Shown here one piece after another: positions 42,367 through 51,466 of a stretch of DNA of 64,000 nucleotides (its first letter is position 1; every line of letters starts with the position of its first letter). The notes beneath the pieces are model-generated. The model did no database searches. It was not told the DNA's origin and was given only the letters and a program-made list of their open reading frames with translations. The translations under genes and the position numbers were made by a program. This stretch comes from Paenibacillus_D sp047238105. GTDB taxonomy: Bacteria > Bacillota > Bacilli > Paenibacillales > Paenibacillaceae. The stretch spans positions 7,006,001-7,070,000 of the forward strand of contig NZ_JBDFMD010000001.1 of the NCBI RefSeq assembly GCF_047238105.1, written 5' to 3'.

Positions 42367-43841
42367 AGATCCGTACGATGCTGATGCTTAGCTATGTTCT
42401 GGTCATGCTGCTGCCGTTGCTCACACTCTATCTGTTGTACAGCATGCTCACTGCCTATGACAGAGAGCGCGATCTGCTCGAGTATATGGATGTGATGCAG
42501 ACCGTTAGTGCGATGGAGCCCGTGCTGCAGGACGAGCGTCATTATAAGCTGCAGCCGCCTGACAATTATGAGGCCATCCGCCAGCTCTCCGACGACACGA
42601 CGGGGATCAGGCTGTACCGTTATGACGGGATCCTCCTGTACTCCACGCTGGACAGTCCTGCGATCTCAAGGTTGAGCAAGATGAATACCAGGGAGCTGTA
42701 CCGCCAGGTTAATCAAGTCCAGAAAAATCTTAGCACCTATACGCTGAAGCAGCCAGTCGTGCTCGGCAACGGACAACTGGCAGGCTTCTATGAAGTAACC
42801 ATCCGCAGAGATGAATGGCTGCAAGGCGTGCAGAACCGGACAGCTCTGATCGTCGGTCCGCTGGCAGGTTTCCTGGTACTCTTATATGCGTTGGCTGTCT
42901 ATCTGCTGCATCGCAAGCTGAACCGGCCGCTGCTCAGCCTGCAAAAACAGATGTCCGCATTTGCCGATGGCCGCAAGGTAACGCACGACGCACCTGCCAG
43001 GGATGAGATCGGCGAGCTTACGGTGCGCTTTCATGAAATGAAGGACAAGATCGAGAGCGCGCAACAGGCGATACACGCACAGCAGCAAGAAAAAGAAACG
43101 ATGCTGGCGGCGCTGTCCCATGATCTGAAAACGCCGCTGACCGTAATACGTGCCTATGCGGAGGGCTTGACCGGCGGCAAAGCGTTATCCGAACAGGAAA
43201 AACAAGAGTACAAAACGATTTTGACCGACAAGCTGGATTATATGAAACAATTGATCGACGATCTGTCGATCTACGCATCCCTGCAAGCATCGAGTTACCG
43301 GCTCGAGCGGATCGAAGTCGAAGGGGAGGAATTGTTCGATATGCTGCTGTCCGGCTACGAAGAACCAGCCGCCAGAAAAGGGATCCGGTTGACGGTCGAA
43401 CAGCGGATATCCGGCACTTATGCGGTCGATGTCACGCAGATGATCCGCATCATGGACAATCTGACCGGCAATGCGATTCGTCATACCCCAAAGGGCGGTC
43501 ATCTCCTGATCGCCGCTGTCTCCAGCGAACAACCGCTTCCGGATGGACTGTGGGAGCCATTCCGGGCGGAAGTTGAGCACTGGCGCAAGGACACCAGCCT
43601 GCTTATCGTCCAAAATGAAGGGGACAGTATCCCCGAAGCCATGCAGATGCGCGTGTTTGAGCCTTTCGTACAGGGCGAAGACTCGCGGGCTGCGGGCGGC
43701 AGCTCAGGTCTGGGACTCAGCATTGCCAAGCTGCTGATCGAGCGGCATGGCGGCCATATCCGGCTGTGGTCCACAACAAGCTACGGTACACTCATCGCGT
43801 GCCGGCTACCAGAAAGGAAGGCAACCAACGATGAAAATTAG
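42363..43841 (+). CDS. Membrane sensor histidine kinase
   Basis: 492 residues. Two membrane helices (about 5-25 and 163-185) flank an extracellular domain of about 135 residues. HAMP (about 186-240), HisKA with H253 (LSHDLKTPLTVIRAY), and a HATPase domain with NAIRHTPKGG, VQNEGDSIPEA and SSGLGLSIAKLLIERHGG. Partner of the response regulator at 41659, with which it overlaps by 4 nt; the lipoprotein gene at 43831 overlaps its end by 11 nt. The signal may be an envelope state, given the coupled lipoprotein. Confidence 0.95.
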   Translation: MKIRTMLMLSYVLVMLLPLLTLYLLYSMLTAYDRERDLLEYMDVMQTVSAMEPVLQDERHYKLQPPDNYEAIRQLSDDTTGIRLYRYDGILLYSTLDSPAISRLSKMNTRELYRQVNQVQKNLSTYTLKQPVVLGNGQLAGFYEVTIRRDEWLQGVQNRTALIVGPLAGFLVLLYALAVYLLHRKLNRPLLSLQKQMSAFADGRKVTHDAPARDEIGELTVRFHEMKDKIESAQQAIHAQQQEKETMLAALSHDLKTPLTVIRAYAEGLTGGKALSEQEKQEYKTILTDKLDYMKQLIDDLSIYASLQASSYRLERIEVEGEELFDMLLSGYEEPAARKGIRLTVEQRISGTYAVDVTQMIRIMDNLTGNAIRHTPKGGHLLIAAVSSEQPLPDGLWEPFRAEVEHWRKDTSLLIVQNEGDSIPEAMQMRVFEPFVQGEDSRAAGGSSGLGLSIAKLLIERHGGHIRLWSTTSYGTLIACRLPERKATNDEN

Positions 43842-44910
43842 AGCCTTGTTTCTTATTCCTTTGGCGGCGACAACACTTCTCGCCGCATGCAGCAATACAC
43901 TAACCGCTTCTTCGGAAGAAATCATCAGCCACGTCATGCAATCCGAGGCAAATCCGATGAGCTACTATGCGGAAAGCGAGCTTAAGGTTTATCTGAACGA
44001 CGAATTGAACGAGCACGCCAGCATGGCAGAGTATGTACATGAAGACGGCAGGCGTAAAATCGTGGCGACCGATCTGCTAAACGAACAAACCAGTTCCTAT
44101 GCGCTTCGCGAAAGGGATCGGGTGATCCTCTATGAGGAAGGTTCGGAGACTGCGCATGCCATCGATCTGACCGACATGGGAGAATACGGAGGCATGACGC
44201 AAAAAGAGCAGCTGACAGGGATGCTGGAGCGTCTTAAGGATACGCATTCGTATGAAGTGGCAGGGGAGGAAGAACTGCTGGGCAGCAAGGTCTACCACTT
44301 GAAAGTCAATGCCAAGGAGAAGGATTCACTGATGGGCGATATGGAATTCTGGGTGGATCAGGAGACCTGGTTTCTGGTGAGGGCAGTCTCGGTTACCGGT
44401 GACATCCGCACGGAGACATCTTACAGCATGCTGGATTTCTCGCCGACATTTGACGAGACAGACTTCACGTTGGACTTGCCTCCAGGTGTAGAGATCGCAT
44501 CGATGGACGAGATGATGCCCAGTCATACCGGCACGCTAGAGGAAGCCGCTGCCGCACTCGGTCAGCCCTTCCTGGTGTTGGGGGATGCCAATCTTAAGGA
44601 ACAGCAAGTCGAGTGGCATATCTATGAAGGCATGTTAGACAGAACCGAGGTCAATGTCTCGTACTGGGAGAATGAGCTGCCTGTCCTGACGCTGACGGTA
44701 TTCGAGACGCCGGTGGACGCCGAGCTGAACGGAGATCTGACCATCCGCGGCCACCAGGCTGAGTATATCAGCGAGATTCGGATGCTAAGCTGGGACGAGG
44801 ACGGATTGCGTTACGGCATCCTGATCGACCATCCGGACCTGACGCCGGAAGAAGTCGTCGAACGTGCCGAGGATATGATCTTGACGGATGCTTTGTCCGC
44901 AGCAAAATAA
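43831..44910 (+). CDS. LolA/MucB-like lipoprotein coupled to a two-component system
   Basis: 359 residues from the ATG at 43831, inside the end of the kinase gene. A lipoprotein signal ends TLLAAC, so it is anchored outside the membrane. The N-terminal half (about 40-230) has the LolA/outer-membrane-lipoprotein-sorting fold pattern (YYAESELKVYLNDELNEHAS, VYHLKVNAKEKDSLMGDMEFWVDQET, DFSPTFDETDFTLDLPPG) and the C-terminal half resembles DUF4367. In Firmicutes such proteins often accompany sigma factors or sensor kinases and may sense lipids or peptides. A terminator follows. Confidence 0.82.
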   Translation: MKIRALFLIPLAATTLLAACSNTLTASSEEIISHVMQSEANPMSYYAESELKVYLNDELNEHASMAEYVHEDGRRKIVATDLLNEQTSSYALRERDRVILYEEGSETAHAIDLTDMGEYGGMTQKEQLTGMLERLKDTHSYEVAGEEELLGSKVYHLKVNAKEKDSLMGDMEFWVDQETWFLVRAVSVTGDIRTETSYSMLDFSPTFDETDFTLDLPPGVEIASMDEMMPSHTGTLEEAAAALGQPFLVLGDANLKEQQVEWHIYEGMLDRTEVNVSYWENELPVLTLTVFETPVDAELNGDLTIRGHQAEYISEIRMLSWDEDGLRYGILIDHPDLTPEEVVERAEDMILTDALSAAK

Positions 44911-44927
44911 TACCGACACTACATGTA

Positions 44928-44969
44928 GGCCGTACGTTTCGCTATTACAGGAAGCGTGCGGCCTTTTTT
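44928..44969 (+). terminator. Terminator of the two-component/lipoprotein operon
   Basis: Stem GGCCG..ACG..TTTC paired with GGAAGCGTGCGGCC, then TTTTTTG. Confidence 0.85.
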
Positions 44970-45032
44970 GATTGCAAAAACGATCTTGGCTTATGGTAAA
45001 CTAAAGAGAGTATGGAGAGGGGAGTGAGCGCG

Positions 45033-46307
45033 GTGGAAAAAATACAGATCACCCCCAGGGGGATCAAAAAGACGCTGCAAAAGTTCGACAGTCTGCAGGC
45101 GGTGGCCGAGTATATCTGGAACGGCTTCGATGCCAATGCTACCCGGGTAGAGCTGATCATCGGCCGCAACGAGCTGGACGGTATCGAGCGCCTCACCGTG
45201 ACCGATAACGGGCACGGCATCCAAAGGCAGGGGCTGGAGCAGAAGTTCAAAATATTCTATGAATCAGAGAAGCAGATCGACCCGGGAAACCGGATCCGGA
45301 TGAGCTCGACGATGCACGGCAAGAACGGGATCGGACGTCTGACTTTCCACAGCTTTGCCTCACTTGCGACTTGGAACACCACTTATTCGGACGGGCTGAT
45401 ACACAAAAGCTACACGATCCGCATCGCATCTGAGACGATCGACGCGTACGCGGTGACCGAACCGGTCGTTAGCGGCACCGGTACCGGCACCGAAGTCGTC
45501 TTCGAGCATCTGCACCGGGATCTGGATCTGGAGCAGCTGCGCTCCTATCTCTGCCGCGAGTTCGGCTGGTTCCTCGAACTGCATGCCGGCAGCGGCTTCG
45601 AGCTGGTCGTAGACGGCATCCCGCTGGACTATGGGGGACTGATCGCCGAGCGGGATAAGGTGGAGCTGGAACATGAGCCGACCCGGACCCGATTTTCCGT
45701 AACCTTCATCCGCTGGCGGGAGCGCATCAATCATGAGTATTCCAGGCTTTATTTTCTGGATTCGGCGCGCAACGAACGGCACAAGCAGCCCACTACCTTC
45801 AATAACAAAGGGGATGCTTTCCATCATAGTGTTTACATCCGCAGCCGGCTCTTTGACCATTTCGACTTTATGAGCCAGGATCAGTACGGTCAGCAGGAGC
45901 TGTCATTTGGTCTGAGCCGCAAGAGCGAGCCCTACCAATATCTGCTGGAGACGATCAATCAGTTGATCCACAGCAAGCGCAAGCCGTTTCTGAAGAGCTC
46001 TGCCGAAGCGGTGATCGAGGATCTGACGTCTTCGGAGGCCTTCCCGGAGCACCAGGAAGAGTCAGCGGATCACGGACGCAAGGCCGAGCTGAAGGCTGTC
46101 ATCAAGGAAATCTACCGGATCGAGCCGAGGCTGTTCACCCGCCTGAATCCGGAGCAGAAGCGTGCCATTGTCCATATGCTTGATCTGCTGCTGGAGACGG
46201 CCAGCCGCGACCGGCTGCTCGAAGTGCTGGCAGGCATGATGGAGATCAGCGGGCCGGAGCGAAGAGAGCTCGAAGCTTTGCTGGCTCCTGAAGGCGCCGC
46301 GCACTGA
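45033..46307 (+). CDS. Stand-alone GHKL ATPase (Hsp90/MutL/MORC-like)
   Basis: 424 residues from the GTG at 45033, with AGGGGAG about 9 nt upstream; an ATG at 45012 would give seven more residues but has a poor ribosome-binding site. The GHKL ATP site is complete: AVAEYIWNGFDANAT (N-box), VTDNGHGI (G1), GKNGIGRLTFHSF (G2). A following domain (about 180-330) resembles the S5-like transducer of MutL/MORC/Hsp90 proteins; the C-terminal ~90 residues are helical. Prokaryotic MORC/MutL-type ATPases often sit in restriction or defence loci, but none is evident here. The partner is unknown. Confidence 0.8.
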   Translation: MEKIQITPRGIKKTLQKFDSLQAVAEYIWNGFDANATRVELIIGRNELDGIERLTVTDNGHGIQRQGLEQKFKIFYESEKQIDPGNRIRMSSTMHGKNGIGRLTFHSFASLATWNTTYSDGLIHKSYTIRIASETIDAYAVTEPVVSGTGTGTEVVFEHLHRDLDLEQLRSYLCREFGWFLELHAGSGFELVVDGIPLDYGGLIAERDKVELEHEPTRTRFSVTFIRWRERINHEYSRLYFLDSARNERHKQPTTFNNKGDAFHHSVYIRSRLFDHFDFMSQDQYGQQELSFGLSRKSEPYQYLLETINQLIHSKRKPFLKSSAEAVIEDLTSSEAFPEHQEESADHGRKAELKAVIKEIYRIEPRLFTRLNPEQKRAIVHMLDLLLETASRDRLLEVLAGMMEISGPERRELEALLAPEGAAH

Positions 46308-46331
46308 AGCGCTGGCACCGAGACGCTGGAA

Positions 46332-46361
46332 TTGACACCCAGCTCATCACAGCGGTATACT
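46332..46361 (+). promoter_or_regulatory. SigA-type promoter of the gene at 46398
   Basis: TTGACA (46332-46337), an 18-bp spacer and TATACT (46356-46361), about 37 nt before the GTG start. Confidence 0.6.
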
Positions 46362-46397
46362 CAGCCTTAGAATCTTACAATCGAAAGGGGTTACATC

Positions 46398-46817
46398 GTG
46401 GTCCAAGTCATTCTTTATCTGCACATCATCGGTGCGGTGCTCATGGGGTTCTATCTGACATTGCCTTTCCTGCTGGCCAAAGTGGACGGGCTGCCTGACG
46501 ACAGCGCGCGTCAGGGCTCGCTGCAAGTGCTCGCCAAGCTGAACCGGGTGGGGCAGGTCGCTCTGCTGGTAGCTTTCCTGTCGGGCGGCTATCTGGTCGG
46601 GACGGCAGATTATCCTACGCTGTGGTGGATCCTGGCGACTGTCCTGGTCATCGGGATCGGCGCGTCCAGCGGCATCATGGGCGGCAAGATGAAAAAAGCG
46701 CTGCAAGGCGGCTCTGTCCGGGACAAGCTGGGAGCCATCCGCAGTCTGAGCATCGCCGCAGGCTCGATGTATTTTCTAGTCATAACACTCATGTTGTTCC
46801 CGCACGTTTTTGTATGA
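46398..46817 (+). CDS. Small four-helix membrane protein
   Basis: 139 residues with four predicted membrane helices (about 3-25, 50-70, 75-95, 115-137) and a short basic loop MGGKMKKALQGG. The GTG start follows GAAAGGGG with 7-nt spacing. I recognise no family; the layout resembles small DUF2269-like or cytochrome-like integral membrane proteins, but the histidines needed for heme are not convincingly placed. It has its own promoter and is followed by a 63-bp inverted repeat. Confidence 0.75.
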   Translation: MVQVILYLHIIGAVLMGFYLTLPFLLAKVDGLPDDSARQGSLQVLAKLNRVGQVALLVAFLSGGYLVGTADYPTLWWILATVLVIGIGASSGIMGGKMKKALQGGSVRDKLGAIRSLSIAAGSMYFLVITLMLFPHVFV

Positions 46818-46827
46818 TTCCCAACCA

Positions 46828-46890
46828 GCCGGCCGGCGGTCCAATGTCACAAAATTAAGCTGTCTTTATGACATTGGACGCAAGGCCGGC
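46828..46890. repeat. Inverted repeat between the membrane protein and EcsC genes
   Basis: GTCCAATGTCA (46839-46849) and TGACATTGGAC (46869-46879) are perfect reverse complements. Outer GCCGGC blocks at both ends extend the pairing. No T-run follows, so it is not a typical terminator; it could be a processed RNA hairpin or an operator. Confidence 0.55.
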
Positions 46891-46929
46891 TTATTTGATG
46901 GGGGTAGGTGATTGCTGGAGGTGATACAT

Positions 46930-47679
46930 GTGTCTGCCTTTACGGTTTATGAAGAGCAGACGGCCAAACGTCTGAAGGTGTGGGAACGGCAATTCCTCAA
47001 AGCTCCTGGCGTGCTGGAGCGAGCCTCCAAATCGTTCTCAACGAAGATTAATGCCTGGATTCCGGAGAAGGTTCACAGTGCGATCACTTCATCGGTCAAG
47101 GGAATCGTCAAGACCAGTCTCTTCACAGCGGAATATATCCCGAAGCAGGAGCCGCTGAAGCGGATGAGCCTGGCGGACCGGGATGCCCAGGCGGAAATGC
47201 TGCTCTCCCGTTATAAGAAGATTGCAGCGGCTGAAGGTGCGGGTACCGGAGCTGGCGGCATTATTCTGGGACTGGTGGATTTTCCTGTACTGATCGGCAT
47301 CAAGATCAAATTTTTATTTGAGCTGGCTCATGTTTACGGGTATTCGACCCGGGACTACCGGGAACGATTATTTGTTCTTTATCTTTTCCAGCTTGCCTTC
47401 TCCAGCCCCGAGAAGCAGCGTCAGCTGCTGTCCGTCATCAAGGACTGGCCGGCGAGACGAGAGGCGCTCCCCGCAGGCGAGGCCGGAGCCGATGACATCG
47501 ACTGGCGCCAGCTGCAGCAGGAATACCGGGATACGATCGATTTCCGCAAGATGCTGCAGATGCTTCCCGGCATAGGAGCAGTCGTGGGAGCGTGGGCCAA
47601 TTACGGCTTGCTGGAAGAGCTTGGTCAGACAGGGATGCATGTGTACCGGATGCGCTGGCTGCAGGATAAGGAAATATGA
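46930..47679 (+). CDS. EcsC-family protein
   Basis: 249 residues from the GTG at 46930, with TGGAGG 8 nt upstream. EcsC features: an amphipathic N-terminus (KVWERQFLKAPGVLERASKS), a glycine-rich hydrophobic hairpin AEGAGTGAGGIILGLVDFPVLIGIK, YGYSTRDYRERLFVLYLFQLA, and a C-terminal LPGIGAVVGAWANYGLLEELG. It is probably peripherally membrane-associated. In B. subtilis ecsC lies beside the EcsAB ABC exporter, which is absent here. Function unknown. Confidence 0.88.
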   Translation: MSAFTVYEEQTAKRLKVWERQFLKAPGVLERASKSFSTKINAWIPEKVHSAITSSVKGIVKTSLFTAEYIPKQEPLKRMSLADRDAQAEMLLSRYKKIAAAEGAGTGAGGIILGLVDFPVLIGIKIKFLFELAHVYGYSTRDYRERLFVLYLFQLAFSSPEKQRQLLSVIKDWPARREALPAGEAGADDIDWRQLQQEYRDTIDFRKMLQMLPGIGAVVGAWANYGLLEELGQTGMHVYRMRWLQDKEI

Positions 47680-47686
47680 TCTACTC

Positions 47687-47715
47687 ATGAAGTCCAGGAC
47701 TGGGCTTCATTTTTT
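47687..47715 (+). terminator. Terminator of the EcsC gene
   Basis: Stem ATGAAGTCC / GGGCTTCAT with one G-T pair, 6-nt loop and T-run. Confidence 0.85.
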
Positions 47716-47931
47716 GTGTCCGGGAATGAGGAGCCATGCCATGCGCATCTGTTGCAGTCGATGTGCAGCTGATAACCTGGTTAGCAAATACCTCTTCAGA
47801 TCACGACTTGCCGATTGTCTTCGCAGGCATAGCACGGCTATACTGGGGTCACTCGACCGAGGCAGCGATCAAATGTAAACGCATTCGCATAGCTTCGGCC
47901 GTAACTTTTCCATCAATAGGGAGGTCAATGT

Positions 47932-49551
47932 ATGACAAGATCCAAAAAGAAACGCATGAATGCCGCGATTGCCGCAGTGCTAAGCTTGGGATTGTTGGCG
48001 GCGGGCTGCAGTACGGCCGACAATAATCCGCCGAGCAATGCACCAGACAATAACACCTCGCACAATTCCGGCGATCCAGGGGCCGCTGAACTGAAGCTGT
48101 CCTATTGGGTAGCTCTGCCAGGGGATTCCGCGAGACTAATGAGCAATTATAACGATTCTTTATTCTATCAAGAGTTAGAAAAAAGAACCGGCGTTTCTGT
48201 CGAATTCCAGCATCCAGCCGTCGGCAGCGCTCCCGAGCAGTTTAACCTGCTGATCGCCTCCGGCAATCTGCCGGACGTTATCGAGACTAATATTACGACC
48301 TATCCGGGAGGTCCGGAAAAGGCGATCGCCGATCGGGTGGCCCTCCCGCTCAATGATCTGATCGAATCGCACGCCCCCAACCTGAAAAAGTATCTGGATG
48401 ACAACCCGGCCATCACAAAAGAGATCAGCACCGACTCCGGTACGATCTATGCCTTCCCGGCCATCGGCGTCGGTAACTCCAATGCCAGCAGCGGCATGGT
48501 ACTCCGCAAGGACTGGCTCGATGAGCTGGGGCTGGAGAAGCCGGAGACCATCGACGAATGGACAACTGTCCTGCGGGCTTTTAAGGAACAAAAGGGAGCA
48601 TCCAGCCCATTGACGCTAACGCTCGGAGAGCTCAAAGATGACCGTCTGATCGGCGCATGGAACATGGGGAACCGTTTTTATCTGGATAACGGGACGGTAA
48701 AATACGGACCTTACGAGCCAGCATACAAGGAATTCCTGACGCAAATGAATGCTTGGTATGAAGAAGGTCTACTGGATCCCGACTTCTCTACCCAGGATAA
48801 TCAGGCCAAGGACGCGAAGATCACGAACAGCCATACAGGAGCGTTCGTCGCTTTCATCGGGGGCGGAATCGGGAAGTATCTCAATGCCATTCCTGAAAGT
48901 GCGCCAAGCTTTGATCTGGTCGCGACTCAGCATCCGGTGCTGGATAAAGGAAACGAACCGACGGTCTTCGTCGCCGCCTACGATTATCGTGGCGACGGGA
49001 GCGCCATCATTACGCCGGACAACAAAAATCCCGAAGCAACTGTCGAATGGTTCGACTATCTCTACTCGGAGGAAGGAAATATACTGAAAACCTTCGGTGT
49101 AGAAGGAACAACGTATGAGATGGTCGACGGATCGCCGATCTACACAGACTTGATTACGAATAACCCTGAAGGATTGTCTGTCGGAGAAGCCATGTCCAAA
49201 TATCTGCGTGTATCTGCGCCCGCGCCGGGTTTTGTGGGGGATGACAGATATACTCAGCAATACTACAAGTTCGACCAGCAAAAAGAAGCCGTTGAAATCT
49301 TCAATAAATATTACAGCAACCTTGAGAACACCCGTATGCCGCGGATTACGCATACCGCTGACGAGGCGCAGGAGATCTCCTCGATCATGGCAGAGATCGA
49401 AACCTACAAGGATGAGATGCTGCTGCGGTTCGTGATGGGCGTAGAGCCGCTCGAAAACTTCGATCGGTATATCGCGCAGCTGCAGTCGATGAGGATCGAG
49501 CGCGTGCTTGAGCTGAGCCAGGCTGCGCTGGAGCGTTATAACAACCGTTAA
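47932..49551 (+). CDS. Sugar ABC transporter substrate-binding lipoprotein (LplA-like)
   Basis: 539 residues. A lipoprotein signal ends LLAAGC. A low-complexity Asn/Asp/Pro linker precedes an extracellular solute-binding domain (ELKLSYWVALPGDSA; ASGMVLRKDWLDELGLEKPET, the typical conserved segment of the large LplA-type binding proteins; VEWFDYLYSEEG). GGGAGG lies about 5 nt before the ATG. It is first in an importer operon with two permeases, and no ATPase, so a shared MsmX-like ATPase is likely. The substrate is probably an oligosaccharide. Confidence 0.93.
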   Translation: MTRSKKKRMNAAIAAVLSLGLLAAGCSTADNNPPSNAPDNNTSHNSGDPGAAELKLSYWVALPGDSARLMSNYNDSLFYQELEKRTGVSVEFQHPAVGSAPEQFNLLIASGNLPDVIETNITTYPGGPEKAIADRVALPLNDLIESHAPNLKKYLDDNPAITKEISTDSGTIYAFPAIGVGNSNASSGMVLRKDWLDELGLEKPETIDEWTTVLRAFKEQKGASSPLTLTLGELKDDRLIGAWNMGNRFYLDNGTVKYGPYEPAYKEFLTQMNAWYEEGLLDPDFSTQDNQAKDAKITNSHTGAFVAFIGGGIGKYLNAIPESAPSFDLVATQHPVLDKGNEPTVFVAAYDYRGDGSAIITPDNKNPEATVEWFDYLYSEEGNILKTFGVEGTTYEMVDGSPIYTDLITNNPEGLSVGEAMSKYLRVSAPAPGFVGDDRYTQQYYKFDQQKEAVEIFNKYYSNLENTRMPRITHTADEAQEISSIMAEIETYKDEMLLRFVMGVEPLENFDRYIAQLQSMRIERVLELSQAALERYNNR

Positions 49552-49616
49552 CGCCAGTTTTGGCCCGGAAGTCCGCAGCAGCTTCCGGGCCGTCAACCGA
49601 GAGAGGAGTGCGGCGC

Positions 49617-50517
49617 ATGAACGGCCTGTTGAAGGATTACAGGAAGCATAAATATCTTTATTTCATGATATTTCCAGTTGTTCTTTATTACTTCATTTTC
49701 CATTATGTACCGATGTACGGCGCTCTGATTGCCTTCAAAAACTTCCGGATTGCCGAAGGCTTCCTGGGCAGCCCGTGGGTCGGATTCGATCATTTCATCT
49801 CATTTTTTGATAGCTACTACTTCTGGCGGCTGCTCAAGAACACGCTGATCCTGAACTTGTACATGCTGTTGTTCTCGTTTCCGGCTCCGATTGTATTCGC
49901 GCTGCTGATCAACGAGATCATCGGTTCGCGCTTCAAACGGATCGTCCAGACCGTCACCTATCTGCCGCACTTCATCTCGCTCATCGTTGTCTGCGGTATG
50001 ATTACCCAGTTCCTGGCCAGGGACGGCATCATCACCGATGTGCTCGTCTGGCTTGGCATGGAGCGGCAGGTGCTGCTGGCCCATCCAGTACTTCCGCAGT
50101 ATCTATGTCATATCGGATATCTGGCAGGGTGTGGGCTGGGGGTCGATCATCTACCTCGCCGCGATCATGGGCATCAACCCGGAGCTGTATGAAGCCTCCC
50201 GGATGGATGGAGCAGGCCGTTGGCGACAGATCTACCACATCACGCTACCCGGGATTACGCCAATCATCGTCATCCTGTTTATTCTGAAGATCGGCAATAT
50301 GCTGGATGTCGGCTTCGAGAAGATCATCTTGCTCTACAATCCAAACACGTATGTGACTGCAGATGTCATCAGCACCTTCGTATATCGCAAAGGGCTCCAG
50401 TCCTTTGAATTCAGTTATGCAACAGCGGTTGGCGTATTCCAGGCGGTCATCAACTTCATCCTGTTGATTGCAGCCAATCGGTTCAGCAGGAAGATCAGCG
50501 ACAACAGCCTATGGTAG
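49617..50517 (+). pseudogene. Frameshifted ABC sugar permease (LplB-like)
   Basis: Translation from the ATG at 49617 gives a normal LplB-type permease (NGLLKDYRKHKYLYFMIFPV, then membrane helices) up to about RQVLLA at 50080. The homologous sequence then continues in the next frame as IQYFRSIYVISDIWQGVGWG, through the EAA loop (EASRMDGAGRWRQIYHITLP), to the stop at 50517. A net +1 (or -2) change near 50075-50095 separates the two. Without repair the protein lacks the ATPase-contact loop. Both halves keep good family similarity, so the event is recent or is a sequencing error. The second permease and regulator are intact. Confidence 0.8.
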
Positions 50518-50546
50518 TTAACGGCGCGAGTCAGGAGGAATGAGCG

Positions 50547-51440
50547 ATGGCACCACACACCATTCGCAGAACCAAGGGCGAGATCGCCTTTAATATCGTC
50601 AATACGATTTTCATGCTGGGGATGATAGTCATCACATTGTACCCGTTTGTTTACGTCGTGTTCGCATCTGTCAGCGACTCTCGGCAGCTGATTGCCCAGA
50701 CGGGGATCCTGTTGGCGCCGCTTGGCTTTACGCTGGACGCCTATGTGATGGTATTCAAAAACCCCAATATTATCAGCGGATATCTGAATACCCTGTTTAT
50801 TGTCGGGTTCGGCACGATTCTGAATCTGGTTATGACGTCCCTGGGGGCTTATGTGCTCTCGCGCAAAGGCGTGGTCTGGACCCGTCATGTCATGCTCTGG
50901 ATCATCTTTACGATGTTTTTCTCCGGCGGCCTGATCCCGATGTATCTGTTGGTCAACAATTGGCTGCATCTGGGCAATACGCTGTTTGCATTGATCGTGC
51001 CCGGGCTCATCTCGACTTGGAATCTGATTATTTTGCGAACATCCTTTGCATCAATACCCGAGAGTCTGATCGAATCGGCCCGGATTGACGGCGCCCAGGA
51101 TATGACAATCCTGCTACGGGTCGTCATCCCGCTGTCGCTGCCTGTCATGGCCGTAATGATCCTATTCTATGGCGTCGGCCACTGGAACTCCTGGTTTGGC
51201 GCGATGATCTATCTGAGGGACCGGCAGCTTTTCCCGCTGCAGCTGATCTTGCGGGAGATCCTGATCCAGAACAACACCAGCTATATGGCAGGCAATACCT
51301 CCACAGAGGATGTCGAAGCCGTCGGCGAGAGTATAAAATATGCTACGATCATAGTGGCCACACTGCCGATTCTGTTCGTTTACCCTTTCCTGCAGAAATA
51401 TTTTGTCAAAGGTGTTATGATAGGGTCGATCAAAGAATAG
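50547..51440 (+). CDS. ABC sugar permease (LplC/YtcP-like)
   Basis: 297 residues with six membrane helices. Conserved features: NTIFMLGMIVITLYPFVYVV, VFKNPNIISGYLNTLFIVGFG, and the EAA loop ESLIESARIDGAQDMTILLRVVIPLS that contacts the ATPase. It ends with VKGVMIGSIKE, typical of YtcP proteins. CAGGAGGA precedes the ATG. It partners the LplB-like permease in front of it; with that gene frameshifted the importer may be inactive. Confidence 0.94.
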   Translation: MAPHTIRRTKGEIAFNIVNTIFMLGMIVITLYPFVYVVFASVSDSRQLIAQTGILLAPLGFTLDAYVMVFKNPNIISGYLNTLFIVGFGTILNLVMTSLGAYVLSRKGVVWTRHVMLWIIFTMFFSGGLIPMYLLVNNWLHLGNTLFALIVPGLISTWNLIILRTSFASIPESLIESARIDGAQDMTILLRVVIPLSLPVMAVMILFYGVGHWNSWFGAMIYLRDRQLFPLQLILREILIQNNTSYMAGNTSTEDVEAVGESIKYATIIVATLPILFVYPFLQKYFVKGVMIGSIKE

Positions 51441-51466
51441 TCACTCTGAGCGCAGGAGGGTGAACC

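Noticed and set aside
45012..45033. ATG at 45012 as start of the GHKL ATPase
   Set aside because: No ribosome-binding site at proper spacing, while AGGGGAG serves the GTG at 45033.
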